NCBI GenBank assembly: GCA_946405625.1
Contig: CAMJHQ010000012.1
Coordinates: forward strand, 26,141 to 90,140
Source of the DNA: an uncultured Lachnospiraceae bacterium
Lineage (GTDB): Bacteria; Bacillota; Clostridia; Lachnospirales; Lachnospiraceae
Length of the DNA: 64,000 nt
Direction of reading: 5' to 3'
Below, piece by piece: positions 9,031-18,955 of this stretch. Position 1 is the stretch's first letter. The number at the start of each line of letters is the position of its first letter. Both the position numbers and the translations under genes were made by a program. Below the pieces are notes generated by a model, which searched no databases, had not been told where the DNA came from, and saw only the letters and a program-made list of their open reading frames with translations.

Positions 9031-9669
9031 ATGTTCAACATATATGTTGCGGTTCTCGGACCGGTAGGTACGAACTGCTATATAATTATAAATGAAGAAA
9101 CCAAGGAATCCGCCATTATTGATGCTGCTGCTTCGGCAGACAGACTTATCAGGGCGGCAACGAAAGACGGAACGGATCTGAAATGCCTGCTGCTTACGCA
9201 TGCACATTGGGATCATATAGGGGCTGTAAATGATATAGTCGCTCAGCTTCCGTCTCTTCCTATTTACATAGGGGAAAATGAAGTAGATCTGATAGAATCG
9301 CCGATGATGAATCTTTCTTCGTGGTTAACCGATGTTGCGGATTCAGTGAGCAGAGATAAGGTCAATACTCTTAAAGATGGAGATGAGATGACTGTTCTCG
9401 GAGAGACTATGAAGATTATTGAGGTTGCAGGACATACTGCAGGAGGTTTATGCTATTATTTCCCGGAGAGCGGGATATTATTCTGCGGTGATACTTTGTT
9501 TCAGGGCGGTCTGGGAAGATCTGATTTTCCGACAGGAGATGAGGAACTTCTTGTTGAGCAGATAAAAACCAAACTGTTTACACTTCCGTCGGAGACAAAA
9601 GTATATCCGGGACATGGTTTCGCTACGACCATTGGTGAAGAGGAAGAGAGTAATCCGTATCTGCAATAA
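9031..9669 (+). CDS. Metallo-beta-lactamase fold hydrolase (glyoxalase II-like)
   Basis: 212 residues. The metal-binding motif THAHWDHIG (H57, H59, D61, H62), then AGHTAGG and GDTLFQGGLGRSDFPTGD with the bridging Asp, and a final PGHG are those of the hydroxyacylglutathione hydrolase-like branch. The enzyme is cytosolic, binds two metal ions and hydrolyses thioesters or related bonds; the true substrate is not predictable. It lies 33 bases after relA and before hemZ, an arrangement I recognise from other Clostridia. Confidence 0.92.
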   Translation: MFNIYVAVLGPVGTNCYIIINEETKESAIIDAAASADRLIRAATKDGTDLKCLLLTHAHWDHIGAVNDIVAQLPSLPIYIGENEVDLIESPMMNLSSWLTDVADSVSRDKVNTLKDGDEMTVLGETMKIIEVAGHTAGGLCYYFPESGILFCGDTLFQGGLGRSDFPTGDEELLVEQIKTKLFTLPSETKVYPGHGFATTIGEEEESNPYLQ

Positions 9670-9726
9670 TCCGGAAACGGCAGCGTATGCGATGCTTACT
9701 ATAACAATAATATAAGAGGTTTTTGT

Positions 9727-11217
9727 ATGGTTTTGCTTGTTCAGAATATAACTGAATATGAAGCAGATCTTCGTGCCATGATTACTGCATTTTTCATGGG
9801 TGAGAAGCTTACCGTCATTCATCCCGGTGTTATAGGGGATTACAACAGGGATGCTTTTGCCGATTGGGATTTTGTATTCACGGCACTTTTTGATAAGGCG
9901 GAAACCAGACTCAAGATAGAAGAGAGGGGACATGTTATCTTCTCTGCATATACCTTCGGGGATTACAGTGATAAGAAGAGGTTCCGCAATAAGCTGAAGC
10001 TTGCTGCATATAAGCTTCTGAAAGAATATACGGGCAGAAGCCTTCCATGGGGAAGCCTTACCGGAATGCGTCCGACAAAGATAGCGACAAAAGGACTTGA
10101 AGCAGGGCTTGAAGAGGATGATCTTGTGGATTATTATATCCGTACCTACGATGCTTCTGAAGAAAAGGCAGAACTTGCTGTTGAAGTGGCAAGACGTGAG
10201 AGAAGGATACTCTCAAGTGTAGATCCGAGAAGAGACTACTGCTTATATGTCGGAATTCCTTTCTGTCCGACAAGATGCGTTTATTGTTCTTTTGCTGCTT
10301 ATCCGATAATGGAATATGCAGGAAAGATAGATTCATATATTGATGCCGTGAAGACCGAGCTTGCAAACATTTCGCTTATGAATCACGGAAGAAGACTTGC
10401 AGCAGTATATATCGGAGGAGGTACTCCGACATCTATCAGCAAGGAACAGCTCGACAGACTTCTTACGGAGATCGAATACTCCTTTGATCTGTCGGATGTT
10501 GAAGAGTTTACCGTTGAGGCCGGACGTCCGGACAGCATCACACCTGAGAAGCTCAGAGTGATGAAGGCTCACGGAGTTACAAGGATAAGTATCAATCCAC
10601 AGTCGATGAATCCTGAAACACTTAGGAAGATCGGAAGGGCGCATTCGCCGGAAATGATCATCCGTGCATTCAAGGAAGCAAGAGCTGCGGGCTTTGATAA
10701 TATAAATATGGATATAATTGCAGGACTTCCGGATGAACGTCTGGGTGATATGGCACATACGCTTGATGAAGTCCTTAAGCTTGAACCGGAATCACTTACA
10801 GTACACAGCCTTGCAATAAAGAAGAAGGCCGGACTGAATGAGAAGTATGAGGACTATAAGAACAGCATTAACAACGATGTTGACAGGATGATCGAGCTTG
10901 CCGCAAAGCGTGCCAAAGCAGCCGGACTTATGCCGTATTATCTTTATAGGCAGAAGAATATTGCCGGCAATCTGGAGAATACGGGCTTTTCAATACCAAG
11001 CCTGGAATGCAGGTATAATGTGCTCATAATGGAAGAGCGTCTCGATACATTTGCGGCGGGAGCGGGAGCGATAACAAGACTGCTTTCGTTGGATGAAGAG
11101 GGAGAAACAGTACGTGTTGACAGAATTGAGAATGTTCGAAATGTCGATGAGTATATTGCCCGTATTGAGGAAATGATCTCCCGTAAGACAGAAGGAATCG
11201 CAGCTCGTTCGATATGA
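9727..11217 (+). CDS. hemZ: HemZ-type coproporphyrinogen dehydrogenase-like radical SAM protein
   Basis: 496 residues. An N-terminal HemZ-specific region of about 165 residues precedes the radical-SAM core. The iron-sulphur motif CPTRCVYC gives C180, C184 and C187 (CX3CX2C), followed by YIGGGTPT and the HemN-like TVEAGRPD and ISINPQSMN motifs. HemZ is related to the oxygen-independent coproporphyrinogen III oxidase HemN; in organisms without full heme synthesis its substrate is unclear. It is co-directional with the MBL hydrolase and hisS. Confidence 0.9.
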   Translation: MVLLVQNITEYEADLRAMITAFFMGEKLTVIHPGVIGDYNRDAFADWDFVFTALFDKAETRLKIEERGHVIFSAYTFGDYSDKKRFRNKLKLAAYKLLKEYTGRSLPWGSLTGMRPTKIATKGLEAGLEEDDLVDYYIRTYDASEEKAELAVEVARRERRILSSVDPRRDYCLYVGIPFCPTRCVYCSFAAYPIMEYAGKIDSYIDAVKTELANISLMNHGRRLAAVYIGGGTPTSISKEQLDRLLTEIEYSFDLSDVEEFTVEAGRPDSITPEKLRVMKAHGVTRISINPQSMNPETLRKIGRAHSPEMIIRAFKEARAAGFDNINMDIIAGLPDERLGDMAHTLDEVLKLEPESLTVHSLAIKKKAGLNEKYEDYKNSINNDVDRMIELAAKRAKAAGLMPYYLYRQKNIAGNLENTGFSIPSLECRYNVLIMEERLDTFAAGAGAITRLLSLDEEGETVRVDRIENVRNVDEYIARIEEMISRKTEGIAARSI

Positions 11218-11260
11218 AACGGATGATCGGCCGATGTTTGAATTATATAAAGGATATATC

Positions 11261-11290
11261 ACAAATATACTTTTTATATTTGTATTTAAT
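11261..11290 (+). terminator. Possible weak AT-rich terminator after hemZ
   Basis: ACAAATATA (11261-11269) pairs with TATATTTGT (11275-11283) and is followed by ATTTAATT. The stem is nearly all A-T, so its stability is low. Confidence 0.35.
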
Positions 11291-11332
11291 TGATAATATT
11301 ACATATTATTTAATGCTATGGAGGAAAATAAA

Positions 11333-12616
11333 TTGGCAATGAAGAAGAAGCCGGTCACCGGTATGAAGGACATACTTCCGAGAGAAATGGAAATCAGGGA
11401 TTATGCGATAGGTCTCATAAAGGAAACTTATAAGACCTTCGGTTTCACATCAGTTGAGACTCCGGCGGTTGAACATATAGAGAATCTCTGCAGTAATCAG
11501 GGTGGAGAAAACGAGAAGCTGATCTTCAAGATACTTAAGCGTGGTGAGAAACTCGACAGTGCCGTAACGGAAGTAAGTGCTGATAACCTGAATGTCCTTA
11601 CTGACAGCGGACTGAGATACGACCTTACACTTCCGCTTTCGAGATATTATTCAAATAACGCAAATGATCTTCCGAGTCCTTTTAAGGCTCTTCAGATGGG
11701 ACCTGTATGGCGTGCTGACAGACCTCAGAGAGGACGTTATCGTCAGTTCATGCAGTGTGATATCGATATTCTCGGAGAGCAGGATATTGTAGCAGAGATC
11801 GAGCTTATACTTGCAACAACCACACTTCTCGGAAAGCTGAATTTCAAGAATTTTACGATCAGGATAAATGACAGAAGAATACTTAAGGCTATGGCTGCTT
11901 ACAGTGGATTTGCCGAGGACAGCTACGACAGTGTATTTATCACACTTGATAAGATGGATAAGATAGGGCTGGACGGAGTTAGGGAAGAGCTTCTCGGTGC
12001 AGGCTATCCGGCAGAGAACGTTGAAAAATATATAGAGCTGTTTTCACTTATTTCCGATGATTCAACCGATGCGGTTGCTGCACTTAAGGTTATCAGTGAT
12101 AAGCTTGGAGATTTCCTCGGAAAAGATGTTTCGGAAAATCTTGATACAATTATTTCAAGTGTTGAAGGAGCCAAAGCAGCTGATTTCCGTATGAAGTTTG
12201 ATCCGACTCTTGTACGCGGAATGTCATATTATACAGGCCCGATCTTTGAGATATCAATGGATGAATACGGTGGATCAGTAGGCGGCGGCGGACGTTATGA
12301 TGAAATGATCGGTAAGTTTACAGGTCAGGCGACTCCGGCAGTAGGATTCTCTATCGGATTTGAGAGAATTGTAATGCTGCTTCTCGAAAACGGTTTTGAA
12401 GTTCCGGGTTCGGGGGAGAAGAAGGCTTATCTTATTGAGAAGGGAATGCCGTCCGATAAGATGCAGAAGATTCTCAGTATGGCAGCTGAGGAAAGAAAGG
12501 ACGGAAAGATCGTTAACCTTTCTATTATGAAAAAGAATAAAAAATTCCAGAAAGAAAAAATGCAGCAGGAAGGCTACACGGAATTTGTTGAATTCTTTAC
12601 CGACAGAGATTTCTGA
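11333..12616 (+). CDS. hisS: Histidyl-tRNA synthetase
   Basis: I choose the TTG at 11333 as start (MAMKKKPVTG...): GGAGG at 11320-11324 ends 8 bases before it, while an ATG at 11318 overlaps that Shine-Dalgarno. The product has 427 residues. Class II signatures are present: motif 2 region GPVWRADRPQRGRYRQFMQCD, the histidine-A loop VRGMSYYTGPIFEIS, GGGRYDEMIGKF and the motif 3 stretch VGFSIGFERIVMLL. It charges tRNA-His in the cytosol. Only about 70 residues follow motif 3, shorter than the usual anticodon-binding domain of about 90-100 residues, and it lacks the usual GE.E..G.V.VK pattern. Confidence 0.93.
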   Translation: MAMKKKPVTGMKDILPREMEIRDYAIGLIKETYKTFGFTSVETPAVEHIENLCSNQGGENEKLIFKILKRGEKLDSAVTEVSADNLNVLTDSGLRYDLTLPLSRYYSNNANDLPSPFKALQMGPVWRADRPQRGRYRQFMQCDIDILGEQDIVAEIELILATTTLLGKLNFKNFTIRINDRRILKAMAAYSGFAEDSYDSVFITLDKMDKIGLDGVREELLGAGYPAENVEKYIELFSLISDDSTDAVAALKVISDKLGDFLGKDVSENLDTIISSVEGAKAADFRMKFDPTLVRGMSYYTGPIFEISMDEYGGSVGGGGRYDEMIGKFTGQATPAVGFSIGFERIVMLLLENGFEVPGSGEKKAYLIEKGMPSDKMQKILSMAAEERKDGKIVNLSIMKKNKKFQKEKMQQEGYTEFVEFFTDRDF

Positions 12617-12634
12617 TCTTAAAAGGGGATTTCT

Positions 12635-13504
12635 ATGCAGATACTTTTTATCATAATTGCATGTATATGTGCGGCAGTACTATATACATTCATAAATGTA
12701 TTTAATCGAAGAACGGATGCCTTTATCCGTGCCAGGGAAGATTATGACGAGGATGTAGACGGCAAACAGACCAAGGCGGAAAAGGAAGCGTTCCTTGCCC
12801 GTAAGGAAGAGGAATCGAAGCTTACCCATATGCCGCTTAAGGATGTTTATAAGGAACGTCCGAAGAGATTCATTGCAGTTATTATATGGGGAATCGTTCT
12901 TACCGGATTTGCAACGTGGTTTTTCATTAATTATCCGAATGACATATCGGGTATGGGAGCTTTGAAAGACAAGCTGACCAGAACACTTGCACTGGTTGAG
13001 GATCCGAGTAAAGTTCAAACAATCGGAACAATTCTTCTCTTGATCCTGTATGCTATATATACGCTTCAGGCACTGATAGATTTTGATACTTTTGAATTGC
13101 CGTTTGAGTATAACATTATTATAGGAATACTCGGAATTATATCTATCTTTATCTGGCCGCATGTTACGATCCTTGAAAGAGTGATCGGCGTACTCTGTAT
13201 CGCAGGTCCGCTGGCACTTCTCGATATGGTGATACCGAATGCGTTCGGATGGGGTGATATCAGACTTCTTTATATGTCCGGAATTCTGCTGGGCTGGAAG
13301 ATTTTGGTCGCAGGCTTCTTCATAGGAGCTATAATTCAGGCGATCATAGCAGTCTTCTTCCTGATCACAAAGAAGAAGGACTGGAAGTCACACATTCCTT
13401 TCGGACCTATGCTCTGTCTCGGAATAATGATATCCACGATGGCAGGAACCGCCATACTTGACTGGTATATAGGTGTTCTTAGGACATCAATGGGAAATTA
13501 TTAA
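12635..13504 (+). CDS. A24-family prepilin leader peptidase-like membrane protein
   Basis: 289 residues. A first hydrophobic segment (1-22) is followed by a charged cytosolic stretch (25-80) and then a bundle of membrane helices. The two catalytic aspartates of the A24 family are recognisable: LIDFDTFELPFEYN (D149 or D151) and GWGDIRLLYMSGILLGW (D208), followed by HIPFGPMLCLGIMIS, which matches the iPFGPfLalG motif. The N-terminal cysteine-rich methylase domain of full PilD is absent, as in TadV-type enzymes. No pilin genes are nearby, so the substrate is unknown. AAAAGGGG precedes the ATG, 18 bases after hisS. Confidence 0.8.
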   Translation: MQILFIIIACICAAVLYTFINVFNRRTDAFIRAREDYDEDVDGKQTKAEKEAFLARKEEESKLTHMPLKDVYKERPKRFIAVIIWGIVLTGFATWFFINYPNDISGMGALKDKLTRTLALVEDPSKVQTIGTILLLILYAIYTLQALIDFDTFELPFEYNIIIGILGIISIFIWPHVTILERVIGVLCIAGPLALLDMVIPNAFGWGDIRLLYMSGILLGWKILVAGFFIGAIIQAIIAVFFLITKKKDWKSHIPFGPMLCLGIMISTMAGTAILDWYIGVLRTSMGNY

Positions 13505-13508
13505 AAAT

Positions 13509-13556
13509 AAAACCATACAGCCGTACATTTTAAAATGTGACTGTATGGTTTTTTGT
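13509..13556. terminator. Bidirectional terminator between convergent genes
   Basis: A 12-bp perfect stem AAAACCATACAG / CTGTATGGTTTT (13509-13520 and 13541-13552) encloses a second palindrome ACATTTTAAAATGT. T-runs on both strands fit termination for both the peptidase gene (+) and the aminotransferase gene (-). Confidence 0.85.
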
Positions 13557-13596
13557 TTGTGAAATCAATCATCTGCATCGAAATGATCCGCAGCAT

Positions 13597-14649
13597 TTAC
13601 AGTATTTCAAGGATAGTATTTACCATCAGATCGTTCTGCTTAGGATTCATGAAGCAGAAACGTATGAACTTGTTTGAAAGACCGCGGATGTTATCGCATC
13701 TTCTGATTATAATGCCTCGCTGATTACAATGCTCGGCAATCGTTCCGGAGTACACATCATCCTTCAGGATCTTAACAAGCATATAGTTTGCTTCCGGTTT
13801 GAAAAGCTTAAGATTCTTCGAGGTGGACATTGCAAGATATACGAGGCTTCGCTCGGTGTGGATCATCGAACGGCCTTCCTCAATATACTTTTCATCCTTA
13901 AACATAGCTGAGCAGGCAAGTGCCGTAAGTGAGGCTATGTTATTCTTTGTTGTTGTGATATCCACGAGAGTCATAAGCTCAGGGTTGTTCACTATCGCAT
14001 AAGCAAAGCGAAGTCCCGGAACCGAAAAGAACTTGGATACACTTCTGATAATTGCGAGATTGTTATATTCTTCGGTCAGTGATATAGCAGTATAGTCTGC
14101 ATAATCATCTACGAACTCTATATACATTTCATCCAGAATAAGGAAAATGTTCTTCTCCTTGCAGGCTTCAAGAAGCTTCTTGATATCCTCAAGAGGGATC
14201 ATCTTGGAAGTCGGATTATTCGGGTTGCTGATCATTATAAGATCTGTACTTGCCTTAATCTTGGATATGAAAGCATCCATATCTATAACGAACTCAGATT
14301 CCTCAGAAAGTCCGTAGTATTCAACCTTACACTTATAGGATGCAAGAATACCTTCGTATTCCATAGGTCCCGGCGAAAGAAGAAGAGCCTTCTTCGGTTT
14401 TAAAAGAGAGGTGAACAGCTTATAAAGGTCTGCCGAACCGTTTCCCATGACAATTCTATCAAGAGTCATTCCGGTATAATCCGCTACAGCATTCTTCAGA
14501 TTGTTGTAGTAAATATCCGGATATTTTGTTATGGAACCTATATTTTCAGTGATGGCAGTCTTTACCGATTCCGGAATTCCAAGCGGATTGAGATTAGCAT
14601 TATATAAAACGGTCGGATATTTTTCTATTCTTAAATTTTGAGAAGCCAC
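13597..14649 (-). CDS. HisC-like PLP-dependent class I/II aminotransferase
   Basis: I choose a GTG start at 14649 (MASQNLRIEKYP...), since GGAGG lies 8 bases upstream; a TTG at 14664 overlaps that site. 350 residues. Fold-type I motifs: ISNPNNPTSKM (substrate or PLP Asn), LILDEMYIEF (PLP Asp near 173), SVSKFFSVPGLRFAYA with the Schiff-base Lys near 206. It resembles histidinol-phosphate aminotransferase and the related threonine-phosphate decarboxylase CobD; substrate cannot be settled. No his or cob genes are adjacent. It is divergent from the large gene at 14819. Confidence 0.85.
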   Translation of the reverse strand: MASQNLRIEKYPTVLYNANLNPLGIPESVKTAITENIGSITKYPDIYYNNLKNAVADYTGMTLDRIVMGNGSADLYKLFTSLLKPKKALLLSPGPMEYEGILASYKCKVEYYGLSEESEFVIDMDAFISKIKASTDLIMISNPNNPTSKMIPLEDIKKLLEACKEKNIFLILDEMYIEFVDDYADYTAISLTEEYNNLAIIRSVSKFFSVPGLRFAYAIVNNPELMTLVDITTTKNNIASLTALACSAMFKDEKYIEEGRSMIHTERSLVYLAMSTSKNLKLFKPEANYMLVKILKDDVYSGTIAEHCNQRGIIIRRCDNIRGLSNKFIRFCFMNPKQNDLMVNTILEIL

Positions 14650-14818
14650 TTGCAACACCTCCAAAATCGACTTTAAAATAAAAGTTATATCTGATATAAT
14701 AAGTTGATTAATTATCTTTTAAGATGGGCTAACCATCGGGTATATTCTACACGATAAAGTTATAAGTGTCAAAATAAACACGTTATTGTTACAGAGTTTT
14801 TATTGTTAGAGGGGTAAC

Positions 14819-17800
14819 ATGAAGGCAATTGTCGAACAGTATGCAAAGGGTCAGTTTATAATAGACAGACCCGAGGTTGTGATATCCGAGAGATATTTCA
14901 AAATTAATATCGAAGCCGGTACTGTATACTCGGGTGAATTCACGGTCGAGTCAAAGAATCAGTATCCTATTAAAGGTCTCGTATACGACAGCAGATATCT
15001 GCTCCGTTTCGAAGACCATTCCTTTGTGTCCAGAAAGTTCAACGTCAGATATTCCTATGACGCTACCTGCCTTGAAGCCGGCCAGAATCTCAGAGGACAT
15101 ATAAATGTTATCACCGACGGAGGTGAGTTCAAGCTTCCGTATGATATCAGCATAGTTCAGCCTTGTGTTAAGCATCATGATGAGAGAGTAGATGACCTCT
15201 TTAAGTTCGCAGCTCTTGCCGAAAGAAGCTGGAGAGATGCTACCCATCTTTTTGTAAGTGATGAGTTCAGAAGAACATTCATAGATAAAGATCCGCAGAT
15301 GCGCAGAGTATATGCAAGCCTCCTGGACAGCCGTTCCGTGGATCAGGCTATGGAAGAGTTCCTTGTTATGGTTTCCAAGAAGAGAACAGTTACCCTCTCT
15401 GCATCAAAGGCTAAGATCGATATCGAGATGCCGACGGAAACCGAGAGCATCACTGTAGATATTTCAAAGAATACTTGGGGATATACATATTCGGATATCA
15501 GAAGTGATTCCGAATTTATCATACCCGCAAAGAAAACTATATCGTCACAGGATTTTACAGCCAACAAATGTGCTCTCAGAGTATACATTTCTCCGGAGCA
15601 TGTTCCGGAAGGCGAGAACAGCGGAAAGCTTATCATCGAGAATATATATCAGAAGATAGAGATAGATATTCATCTTTCAAAACCGCAGAAGCCTCGTGAC
15701 AACCAGGAAAGTCATATCAAGGAGCAGAAGTATAAGAAAGCAAAGGTTGCTGTTACAAGAGCTTACCTTGATTTCAGAATGGATATACTGAATCTTCAGG
15801 AGTATACTCAGAAGACTATGGATGCTCTCAGCATCCTGAATGAGCTCGAGTCCGAGGAGAATCTTTACAGACTCGGAATAATGCATATGAATATCCTGAA
15901 TGGTGATTACAACAAGGTTGAGCAGGAATTCCTCAGGATTGAGGCGGATGTTGATAAGAGTCAGATGAGCAGCCAGCAGATGTGTTATTACGAATATCTG
16001 AGGGCGCTGATCCAGAGAGATAACGGATTTACAGAGGATGTTGCACAATTAATCAAGCAGAATTATAAGACTCAGAAGACTCAGAAGATGTTTTATTTCT
16101 GGCTGCTTCTCTTTGTTGATCCGGCATACAATGAGGATAAGACACTTCTCTATAAAGAGCTTTCGGATATGTATTATGAGGGTGAGAACAGCCCTATCAT
16201 ATATTTTGAGCTCTGCAATATCTTCAACGAAAATCCGATGCTTCTCAAGAAGCTCGGAGAGCTTGAGATGACAGTTATTAAATGGGGTCTCAGGCATAAA
16301 TACATTTCTGATGATGTACTTCTTGAGTTTGTTAAGCTTGCCGGAAAGAACAGAGATTTTAATAAGCAGATATTTGATGCACTTCGTCAGATATATGATA
16401 AAAACGAGGAAGAGCTTCGTGCCGAGAGGATCAAGGCACAGGTGTGGTCCGCATCATCGCCTGTAACGAAAAATCGTGAAGAGCTTCTCGATATCCCGCT
16501 TGTTGAGACCGGAGTATCAGACAGTAAAGCTGAGGAAGAGCATGATAAGCTGAGTATAAGCTATAGTGCAGGATTCCCTAAGATAGAAGAGGAGAAGGAG
16601 CCTCAGGAGGAAGAGGAAGAAGACGAGGATGAGGATGAATATGAGGGCAGCGAGGAAGAAGACGAACTGATCGGTTCGGAGTACCTCTATGAATCGGAAA
16701 CCTCCGGAATAGATAAGATACTTGCGTCATCTTCATACTGGAGAAGAGATGATGATGAAGTTGATGACACCGCTCTTGTAGATGCGGTTGAAGACAATCT
16801 GGTATTTGAGAGAAATGAGACACTTTCTTCCGAGGAAAGATTCGGAGAAGCTGTTCGTCAGGATGAGGCTGAGAAGCTTTCAAGAAAGGAAAATGAGAAT
16901 CTGTCGGTACTCAGTTCCATCTGTTCGATGCTCATTTCGGCAAATATGCTGGATAACAAGTATCATAGGTTTTATAAGGCTGCGATAGAGAGATCGCTTA
17001 AGTTTATCGGCCTTAATGAGTGCTACATAAGAAGTATGAATAAAACAAGGTATGACATCATACCTTCATCGGTTCTTATGTATCTGAATTATAAGAATAC
17101 GCTTTCCGAAGATGAGCTTGCATATCTCTATGCAAACGTTATCTTCAATAAGTCGGAGCATATGAAGATATATCATGAATATGCACCGACGATGGAAGAT
17201 TTCATGGAGAAAATGATCGTGAAGGGAAGAGTCAATGATGACCTGACTGTTATCTATGATGAATTCCTTGAGCCGGACAGTGTAAGCTCCATGTATGCCG
17301 GAAAGCTTATCAATATCATTTTCAGGAGAAAGATCGTATGCTCTAACAAGAAGGTCAGAGCTGTCGTGATATCTCACGAAGAACTGCACGATGTACAGAG
17401 AGTTCCGCTTGTAAACGGAGAGGCATATGTTGAGATCCTGTCAGATAATGCATCGATCGTTTTCGAGGATAACAACGGAAACCGTTATGCAGGATCTATT
17501 CCATATCATTTTGAGAGGATAGTGGACGAGAAGGCATATATGCCTATCTGCAGAGAGTACAGTCCAAGGGATTACAGAGTTCTTCTCTTTAATTACGAGA
17601 GTATAGGACCGTTTACCTATAAGAACGCAAAGGAAGTCAATGCTGCCAGAGATATCATCCAGTGCGAAGAGATATCTCATGATTATAAGCAGCAGGCATG
17701 CCTTAACATTATCGAGTATTATCATGAGAATCTTGATACGGATGTACTTGCCAAGTATCTTAACAGACTTGATATTGAATATCTGACTCATGCAAATGCG

Positions 17801-18874
17801 AGAACAATAATCACTTATCTTATCGACATGAATATGTTTGATAAGGCATTCCAGGCAGTTAAGCTTTACGGCTTTAACGAGCTGGATGTAAATGAGCTTT
17901 ACAGACTTGCTGATTACGGTGTTACGGATTCGGACGGATTCCTCAACGAGGACCTGATGTCAATCTGCCTCAATCTTTATAAGACAGGTACCGTAAACGG
18001 TAATATCCTCGGATATATAACCTCGAACTTCAAGGGAAGTCTGGATGAGTTGTCATCACTCTTCAAGCTTGCGAAGGATAAGGTTTCGGACATCACTCCG
18101 CTTGCGGAGAATACGCTTGCACAGATGATGTTCTCAGGTTCATATCTTGAGTACATTTATGATATCTTCTCAACTTATTATATGGGAAGAAGCAGAGGTC
18201 TTGTTGTAAAGGCATTCCTCAGACTTTCAGCACATGATTATCTGGTAAACGATACTCAGGTTCCGAATCATATCATGGATGCTCTGTATCAGGAAATGTG
18301 GAAGAACAACATAGATGATGAGGTTTCGGCGATGGCACTTCTTCTCTACTTTAGTCGTCTTGAGAGATTTAATGATAATCAGAGAAGATGGATCGCGGAA
18401 AATGTCGAGCGGTTCGTAGATGCCGGAAAGATAATGCCGTTCTTCAAGAAGTTCAGCGGATTTATCAAACTTCCGCAGGATGTTTATCTTAAGACGTATC
18501 TTATATATAAGACTGAAAATGTCCGTCATGTATATGTTAAGTACAGTTTTGATACGGGTACACGATCAAAGCAGAAGACGGAGAGGAAGAGACTTGAAGA
18601 GGTGGTTGACGGAGTATATGTAATGGAATTCGTTATCTTCCACGGTGAGAGACTGGTTTACTCCATCGAGGATGATCCTAACGGAAATGCCAAGATAGTT
18701 GAGAGCGAGGTTCTCAAGAAGAAGTCCTTCAACCAGAAGAATATCAACAGATTCGAAATGATCAACAGCATGCTTGTTAAGCAGGAAATGCGTGATGACA
18801 AGGCATTACTGGAAGATCTTGATGTTTATATCAATACGGTACATTTGTTTGAAGAAAACCTGAACGTATTGTAA
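14819..18874 (+). CDS. Very large scaffold-like protein with beta-sandwich and alpha-solenoid regions (probably DUF5717)
   Basis: 1351 residues with no signal peptide or membrane segment, so probably cytosolic. Residues 1-120 and about 190-290 look like two beta-sandwich domains (GTVYSGEFTVESKNQYPIKG; KLIIENIYQKIEIDIHLSKP). About 300-560 is helical and TPR-like. A highly acidic linker (594-616, nearly all Glu and Asp) follows, then a second helical region, a beta domain near 840-920 (VVISHEELHDVQRVPLVNG), another solenoid, and a final beta domain (VRHVYVKYSFDTG...). The family matches, from memory, the Lachnospiraceae DUF5717 proteins; not verified. The start has GAGGGG. It forms an operon with the Hsp70-like gene at 18956 and the TPR gene at 20209; function unknown. 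Confidence 0.85.
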   Translation: MKAIVEQYAKGQFIIDRPEVVISERYFKINIEAGTVYSGEFTVESKNQYPIKGLVYDSRYLLRFEDHSFVSRKFNVRYSYDATCLEAGQNLRGHINVITDGGEFKLPYDISIVQPCVKHHDERVDDLFKFAALAERSWRDATHLFVSDEFRRTFIDKDPQMRRVYASLLDSRSVDQAMEEFLVMVSKKRTVTLSASKAKIDIEMPTETESITVDISKNTWGYTYSDIRSDSEFIIPAKKTISSQDFTANKCALRVYISPEHVPEGENSGKLIIENIYQKIEIDIHLSKPQKPRDNQESHIKEQKYKKAKVAVTRAYLDFRMDILNLQEYTQKTMDALSILNELESEENLYRLGIMHMNILNGDYNKVEQEFLRIEADVDKSQMSSQQMCYYEYLRALIQRDNGFTEDVAQLIKQNYKTQKTQKMFYFWLLLFVDPAYNEDKTLLYKELSDMYYEGENSPIIYFELCNIFNENPMLLKKLGELEMTVIKWGLRHKYISDDVLLEFVKLAGKNRDFNKQIFDALRQIYDKNEEELRAERIKAQVWSASSPVTKNREELLDIPLVETGVSDSKAEEEHDKLSISYSAGFPKIEEEKEPQEEEEEDEDEDEYEGSEEEDELIGSEYLYESETSGIDKILASSSYWRRDDDEVDDTALVDAVEDNLVFERNETLSSEERFGEAVRQDEAEKLSRKENENLSVLSSICSMLISANMLDNKYHRFYKAAIERSLKFIGLNECYIRSMNKTRYDIIPSSVLMYLNYKNTLSEDELAYLYANVIFNKSEHMKIYHEYAPTMEDFMEKMIVKGRVNDDLTVIYDEFLEPDSVSSMYAGKLINIIFRRKIVCSNKKVRAVVISHEELHDVQRVPLVNGEAYVEILSDNASIVFEDNNGNRYAGSIPYHFERIVDEKAYMPICREYSPRDYRVLLFNYESIGPFTYKNAKEVNAARDIIQCEEISHDYKQQACLNIIEYYHENLDTDVLAKYLNRLDIEYLTHANARTIITYLIDMNMFDKAFQAVKLYGFNELDVNELYRLADYGVTDSDGFLNEDLMSICLNLYKTGTVNGNILGYITSNFKGSLDELSSLFKLAKDKVSDITPLAENTLAQMMFSGSYLEYIYDIFSTYYMGRSRGLVVKAFLRLSAHDYLVNDTQVPNHIMDALYQEMWKNNIDDEVSAMALLLYFSRLERFNDNQRRWIAENVERFVDAGKIMPFFKKFSGFIKLPQDVYLKTYLIYKTENVRHVYVKYSFDTGTRSKQKTERKRLEEVVDGVYVMEFVIFHGERLVYSIEDDPNGNAKIVESEVLKKKSFNQKNINRFEMINSMLVKQEMRDDKALLEDLDVYINTVHLFEENLNVL

Positions 18875-18955
18875 TTGAAATTCAGTTTGTGTATATCCTG
18901 TAAAGCAGGTGATATATGAAACTGCCCAACAGATATTTACAGAAAGGAATATATA

